Under the pieces are notes generated by a model. The model was not told the DNA's origin, did not search any database, and saw only the letters and a list, made by a program, of their open reading frames with translations. The translations under genes and the position numbers were made by a program. From the NCBI GenBank assembly GCA_040221175.1, contig JAVJVK010000004.1:352268-416267 (forward strand): 64,000 nucleotides of DNA. Direction: 5' to 3'. The first letter of the stretch is position 1, and every line of letters starts with the position of its first letter. Source of the stretch: Phycisphaerales bacterium (GTDB lineage: Bacteria; Planctomycetota; Phycisphaerae; Phycisphaerales; UBA1924). This document shows positions 61,274 through 64,000 of the stretch, piece after piece.

Positions 61274-62606
61274 GCAACGAAGCCGGGGCACGGGCAGTAT
61301 CTTCAAGCGTGGCGGGCGGGGTTCGTGGATTGCCGTCTACACCGACGCGGACGGACGCCGACGTGAGCGGAGTACGCGGACGACGGACAAGGGCGCGGCC
61401 GAGCGCATCCTGAGCAAGCTGGTAGCCGATGCCGCCCTGCGGCGTGACGGCGTTATTGACGCCCGGCAGGATCGTTTCATCGCCGAGAGCCGCAAGCCGC
61501 TGGCCCACCACGTTGCCGAGTACCTGGACCACTGCCGCCACGCGGGCCACGCCGAGAAGGCCATCGACAACAAGCAACGCCACTTGGGCCGGCTGGTCGA
61601 GAGCCTGGACGACGGGCAACTGGCGGACCTGACGGCCGACGCGCTGGAGCGGTATCTGCGCCGGCTACGCGACGACGGCCAGAGCGCGCGCACCTGGAAC
61701 CTTGGCCGGCAGGTGGCGGTGGCGTTCGCGTCCTGGTGCGTGAAGCAAGGCCGGCTGGAATCCAACCCGCTGTCCGTGGTGCCGAAGCTGAATGAGCAAC
61801 GGGACCGCCGGCGCGTTCGTCGGGCGCTGACCGACGCCGAGTTGGCCCGTTTGATCGACGTAGGACGCGAGCGTGGCCGCGAGGCGTGGTATCTGGCGTG
61901 CGCCCTAGCGGGGCTGCGCAAGGGCGACTTGCAACGGCTGACGTGGGCCGACGTGGACTTCGACGATGCCACGCTGACGGTCCGAGAGGGGAAGGCCAAG
62001 CGGGTAGACGTACTGCCGATGCACCCGCAACTGGTGGACGCCCTGCGCCGGCGCTTTGACGAGCGCCCCGCCGTGGGTTCGGCCCGAGTGTTTCCCGAGA
62101 CGGTAACGGACCTGACGCGACGCAAGGACTTCAAGCGGGCCGGCATCCCCCTGGTGGACGACGACGGCCGCGTGGCCGACCTGCACGCCCTGCGGACGAC
62201 GCTGGGCACGCAACTGGCCAGAGCGGGCGTGACGCCACAGGTAGCGCAACGGATGATGCGGCACTCGGACTACCGGACGACGCTGAGCCACTACACGGTG
62301 CTGGGGCTGAGCGACACCGCCGGCGCGGTTGCCGCCCTGCCCAGCATCGGCACGCCCGACGCGCGGCAAGCCACGGGCACCACGGACGCCCGGCCCGAGA
62401 ACGGACCCCCGCGCATACACCAGCGCATGCAGGGCCAGAGCGGGCAATCGGTGGCGCAACGGGGCAGTTCGGGCGGTGACGCCCATCGGGCCGGAATGGC
62501 CCGGAAACCCGGTGAAAACAGCGTTTCCGCCGTGTCCGGGGTAGTGGAGCGGATCGGGCTCGAACCGACAACTTCCAGCTTGCAAAGCTGGCACTCTACC
62601 AGTTGA
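61266..62606 (+). CDS. int: Tyrosine recombinase/integrase, C-terminal end altered by integration
   Basis: 446 residues from a GTG with a GGGGG ribosome-binding site. An AP2-like arm-binding start (GTGSIFKRGGRGSWIAVYTDADGRRRERS), a core-binding SAM-like domain (about 62-165), and the catalytic domain follow. Catalytic residues: R in AGLRKGDLQRLTW (about 217), H and R in LHALRTT (about 306), H in RHSDYRTTLSHY, tyrosine Y343. The last 100 residues are a low-complexity tail that runs into the tRNA. The frame crosses the attachment core (62569-62593) and stops 4 codons later. Confidence 0.93.
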   Translation: MAKQRSRGTGSIFKRGGRGSWIAVYTDADGRRRERSTRTTDKGAAERILSKLVADAALRRDGVIDARQDRFIAESRKPLAHHVAEYLDHCRHAGHAEKAIDNKQRHLGRLVESLDDGQLADLTADALERYLRRLRDDGQSARTWNLGRQVAVAFASWCVKQGRLESNPLSVVPKLNEQRDRRRVRRALTDAELARLIDVGRERGREAWYLACALAGLRKGDLQRLTWADVDFDDATLTVREGKAKRVDVLPMHPQLVDALRRRFDERPAVGSARVFPETVTDLTRRKDFKRAGIPLVDDDGRVADLHALRTTLGTQLARAGVTPQVAQRMMRHSDYRTTLSHYTVLGLSDTAGAVAALPSIGTPDARQATGTTDARPENGPPRIHQRMQGQSGQSVAQRGSSGGDAHRAGMARKPGENSVSAVSGVVERIGLEPTTSSLQSWHSTS

Positions 62607-62617
62607 GTTACCGCCCC
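62545..62617 (-). tRNA. tRNA-Ala, anticodon TGC
   Basis: 73 bases on minus without encoded CCA. Acceptor GGGGCGG/CCGCTCC (one G-T pair), D arm ACTC-AACTGGTA-GAGT, anticodon arm CCAGC-TTTGCAA-GCTGG, T arm GTCGG-TTCGAGC-CCGAT, discriminator A. Element DNA supplies the 3' part from the core onward, including the whole T arm. The 5' half comes from the host. Confidence 0.93.
62569..62593. other. Attachment site core, right end (attR)
   Basis: 25 bp identical to 54443-54467, inside the intact tRNA-Ala and inside the last codons of the integrase frame. The codon phase is the same as at the left core. Confidence 0.88.
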
Positions 62618-62728
62618 TGGCAGGGCCAGTGTATGCCTTCTCGGACGCGAGCGCGCCCGCACAACCCGTCGTGACGCGTGTTGGCCGGTTCGCCGGTCGA
62701 TAGGCCAAGGCGAAGGGAGGGCTCGCCG

Positions 62729-64000
62729 ATGCGTCGATCCGGGTGGGTTGGGGTGTGTGCCGTGGTTCTGGGGATGGCGGTGTCGGCGTGGGCCGACCCG
62801 CAGGAGGCCTTCGAGCAAGCCCAGAAGGCCGAGCTGGAAGGACGCCATCGCGAGGCGTTCGACGGCTATCTCAAGGCCTGGGCCGAACCGACGCTTCGGA
62901 GCGAAGCGGCACGGCGGGCGCGCTCGTTGGAGCGTCTGGCGCGGCTGTCCTCGGACGAGGATACTGGCGCCATCGAGTCGCTTCGCGAGAAGGTCGGGGC
63001 CGGGTTTCGCACCTACCGCTCCCGGTCGTATTACGTGCTGAGCGATGCGGACGACGCGTGGACTCGCTCTCGCATCACCCTCCTGGAGCGAGCCAGAGAC
63101 CAGTACTTCCGCGATCTCGATCGACTGGCGGTCCCCGTGCATCCCCATCCGCACCGGCTGCTGTGCGTGTTCTTTGGCGAGCACGGCGACTACCTGGAGT
63201 TCGCCCGGCGCCACGACGGATTCGATGCCGGGTGGACGGCGGGCTACTACAGCATGGGGCACAACGCCATCATCATCCACGACGACCGGACCTCTCCCAG
63301 CCTGTTCCGCGTGATGCGACAATTGGAGGGCTTCCAGACTCGAGTCGACGAGTTGAATGGCCGGGCCGCCGAAGCTCGCAAGCGGGGACAAGCCGAACAG
63401 GCCGGCCTGCTGGGTGACGCCGCGGCGGACCTGGAAGCCCACATCGAGAAGGAACGCAACCGCATCGAGGATCAGGTGCTTCGATTTGGCATCGCGAAGG
63501 TGCTCCACGAGGCCATCCACCTCCTGGCGTTCAACACGGGCCTTCAGGCTCGGGGGTCGTCGTATCCGTTGTGGGTCAGCGAGGGGCTCGCGGCGAGCTT
63601 CGAGGCCCACAGCACCAACGGCCAGTTCGGGTTTGCCTTCGCCTATGAACCGCGGGAAGAGGAATTACTCGCGTTGGCGGCCGACGGAACGCTGCCGAGC
63701 CTGGAGGGCGTGGTGACGCTGGACGACAACTCGGGCCTGCGGGCGGACACGGCTCGACCCCTCTACGCGGTGAGCTACGGGCTCTTCAAGGAACTCCACC
63801 GAACCAATCGCGACGAACTGGCGGAATACCTGACCGAACTTGCGGATCTCCCGGCGGGTCCGCAGTCGACGGCCGAGCACCTCGCTCGGTTCGAGCGTCA
63901 CTTCGGCAGCGCGCGCACGCTTGAGAACCGGCTGACCCGGCGGTGGCTCGCCGCCGCCCGGGAGCGTGAGCGCACCGATGACGCGGGGATTCGCTCGGCC
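62729..64000 (+). CDS. Exported DUF1570-like putative metallopeptidase (runs off right edge)
   Basis: 424 codons to the window end, no stop. ATG at 62729 with GGGAGG about 9 bases before it; signal peptide MRRSGWVGVCAVVLGMAVSAWA. A tetratricopeptide-like N terminus (EAFEQAQKAELEGRHREAFDGYLKAW) is followed by a DUF1570-type domain with HEAIHLLAFNTGLQ (HExxH at about 259-263) and, 18 residues later, WVSEGLAASFE, the third zinc ligand. Zinc peptidase activity is inferred from the gluzincin pattern. It is the first host gene after the element. Confidence 0.85.
   Translation, partial: MRRSGWVGVCAVVLGMAVSAWADPQEAFEQAQKAELEGRHREAFDGYLKAWAEPTLRSEAARRARSLERLARLSSDEDTGAIESLREKVGAGFRTYRSRSYYVLSDADDAWTRSRITLLERARDQYFRDLDRLAVPVHPHPHRLLCVFFGEHGDYLEFARRHDGFDAGWTAGYYSMGHNAIIIHDDRTSPSLFRVMRQLEGFQTRVDELNGRAAEARKRGQAEQAGLLGDAAADLEAHIEKERNRIEDQVLRFGIAKVLHEAIHLLAFNTGLQARGSSYPLWVSEGLAASFEAHSTNGQFGFAFAYEPREEELLALAADGTLPSLEGVVTLDDNSGLRADTARPLYAVSYGLFKELHRTNRDELAEYLTELADLPAGPQSTAEHLARFERHFGSARTLENRLTRRWLAAARERERTDDAGIRSA

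Larger units (their letters stand above)
54443..62593. mobile_element. Integrated element in tRNA-Ala, about 8.1 kb
   Basis: The segment is bounded by two 25-bp direct repeats that are part of tRNA-Ala(TGC). A tyrosine integrase is at the right end next to the intact tRNA, and the displaced 3' half of the tRNA is at the left end. Inside are an HTH gene, a P63C protein, a secreted dockerin-tagged propeller on minus, two AlpA-like HTH genes, a primase-helicase, an XRE-like regulator and the integrase. No conjugation, capsid or terminase gene is present. This set resembles phage satellites (PICI-like) or small integrative plasmids. Confidence 0.85.

Overview
The window comes from a GC-rich bacterium, most probably a planctomycete of the class Phycisphaerae. 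Reasons: four secreted proteins end in the paired 'D-x-D-G-D-G ... FDFLAFQ ... FDAGC' tail known as the GC-type dockerin of Phycisphaerales; two proteins end in PEP-CTERM-like sorting tails (APASLALLGLGG plus an arginine run); and there is a bacterial topoisomerase VI and a DUF1570 metallopeptidase. This placement is inference from protein style, with no marker-gene tree.

Layout. 1-3.4 kb: topoisomerase VI B (3' end), an HD hydrolase, topoisomerase VI A and an unknown protein, all on plus. 3.4-8.1 kb, minus: an MDR oxidoreductase, then rplS, trmD and rpsP (the usual rimM is absent) and an unknown membrane-anchored protein. 8.2-16.7 kb, minus: four large secreted dockerin-tagged proteins. 16.8-23 kb: zinc-ribbon membrane protein, sugar phosphotransferase, DnaJ, a CpcT-FKBP fusion and malate dehydrogenase. 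23.4-31.3 kb: accessory-looking stretch with a pseudo-protease, a coupled pair (membrane-anchored DUF4041/GIY-YIG nuclease plus SIR2 protein), a mosaic membrane protein and an MFS transporter. 31.3-54.1 kb: ordinary chromosomal genes (ftsK, aldehyde dehydrogenase, comM/yifB, accB-accC, two PEP-CTERM proteins, nuoH, two sulfotransferases, uppS, purA, hemW, a pseudouridine synthase, a pgl-like gene, an FHA-GspE fusion, a UDG-family gene, a YHS protein).

54.44-62.59 kb is an 8.1-kb integrated element in a tRNA-Ala(TGC) gene. An intact tRNA-Ala lies at its right end beside a tyrosine integrase, and a displaced tRNA-Ala 3' half lies at its left end; both carry the same 25-bp core (54443-54467 and 62569-62593). 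The element encodes an AlpA-like pair, a primase-helicase, a P63C protein, a small XRE regulator, the integrase, and as cargo a secreted dockerin-tagged beta-propeller protein. The core lies inside the integrase reading frame, in the same codon phase at both ends, so excision should rebuild a longer integrase (about 510 instead of 446 residues).

The two best candidates for undescribed biology are (1) the translationally coupled SNIPE-like nuclease and SIR2 pair (24987-27703), a likely two-gene anti-phage system, and (2) the integrase whose C-terminal tail is exchanged by integration. A third is a set of three unrelated intergenic tandem repeats that all keep a 21-bp (or 42-bp) period.
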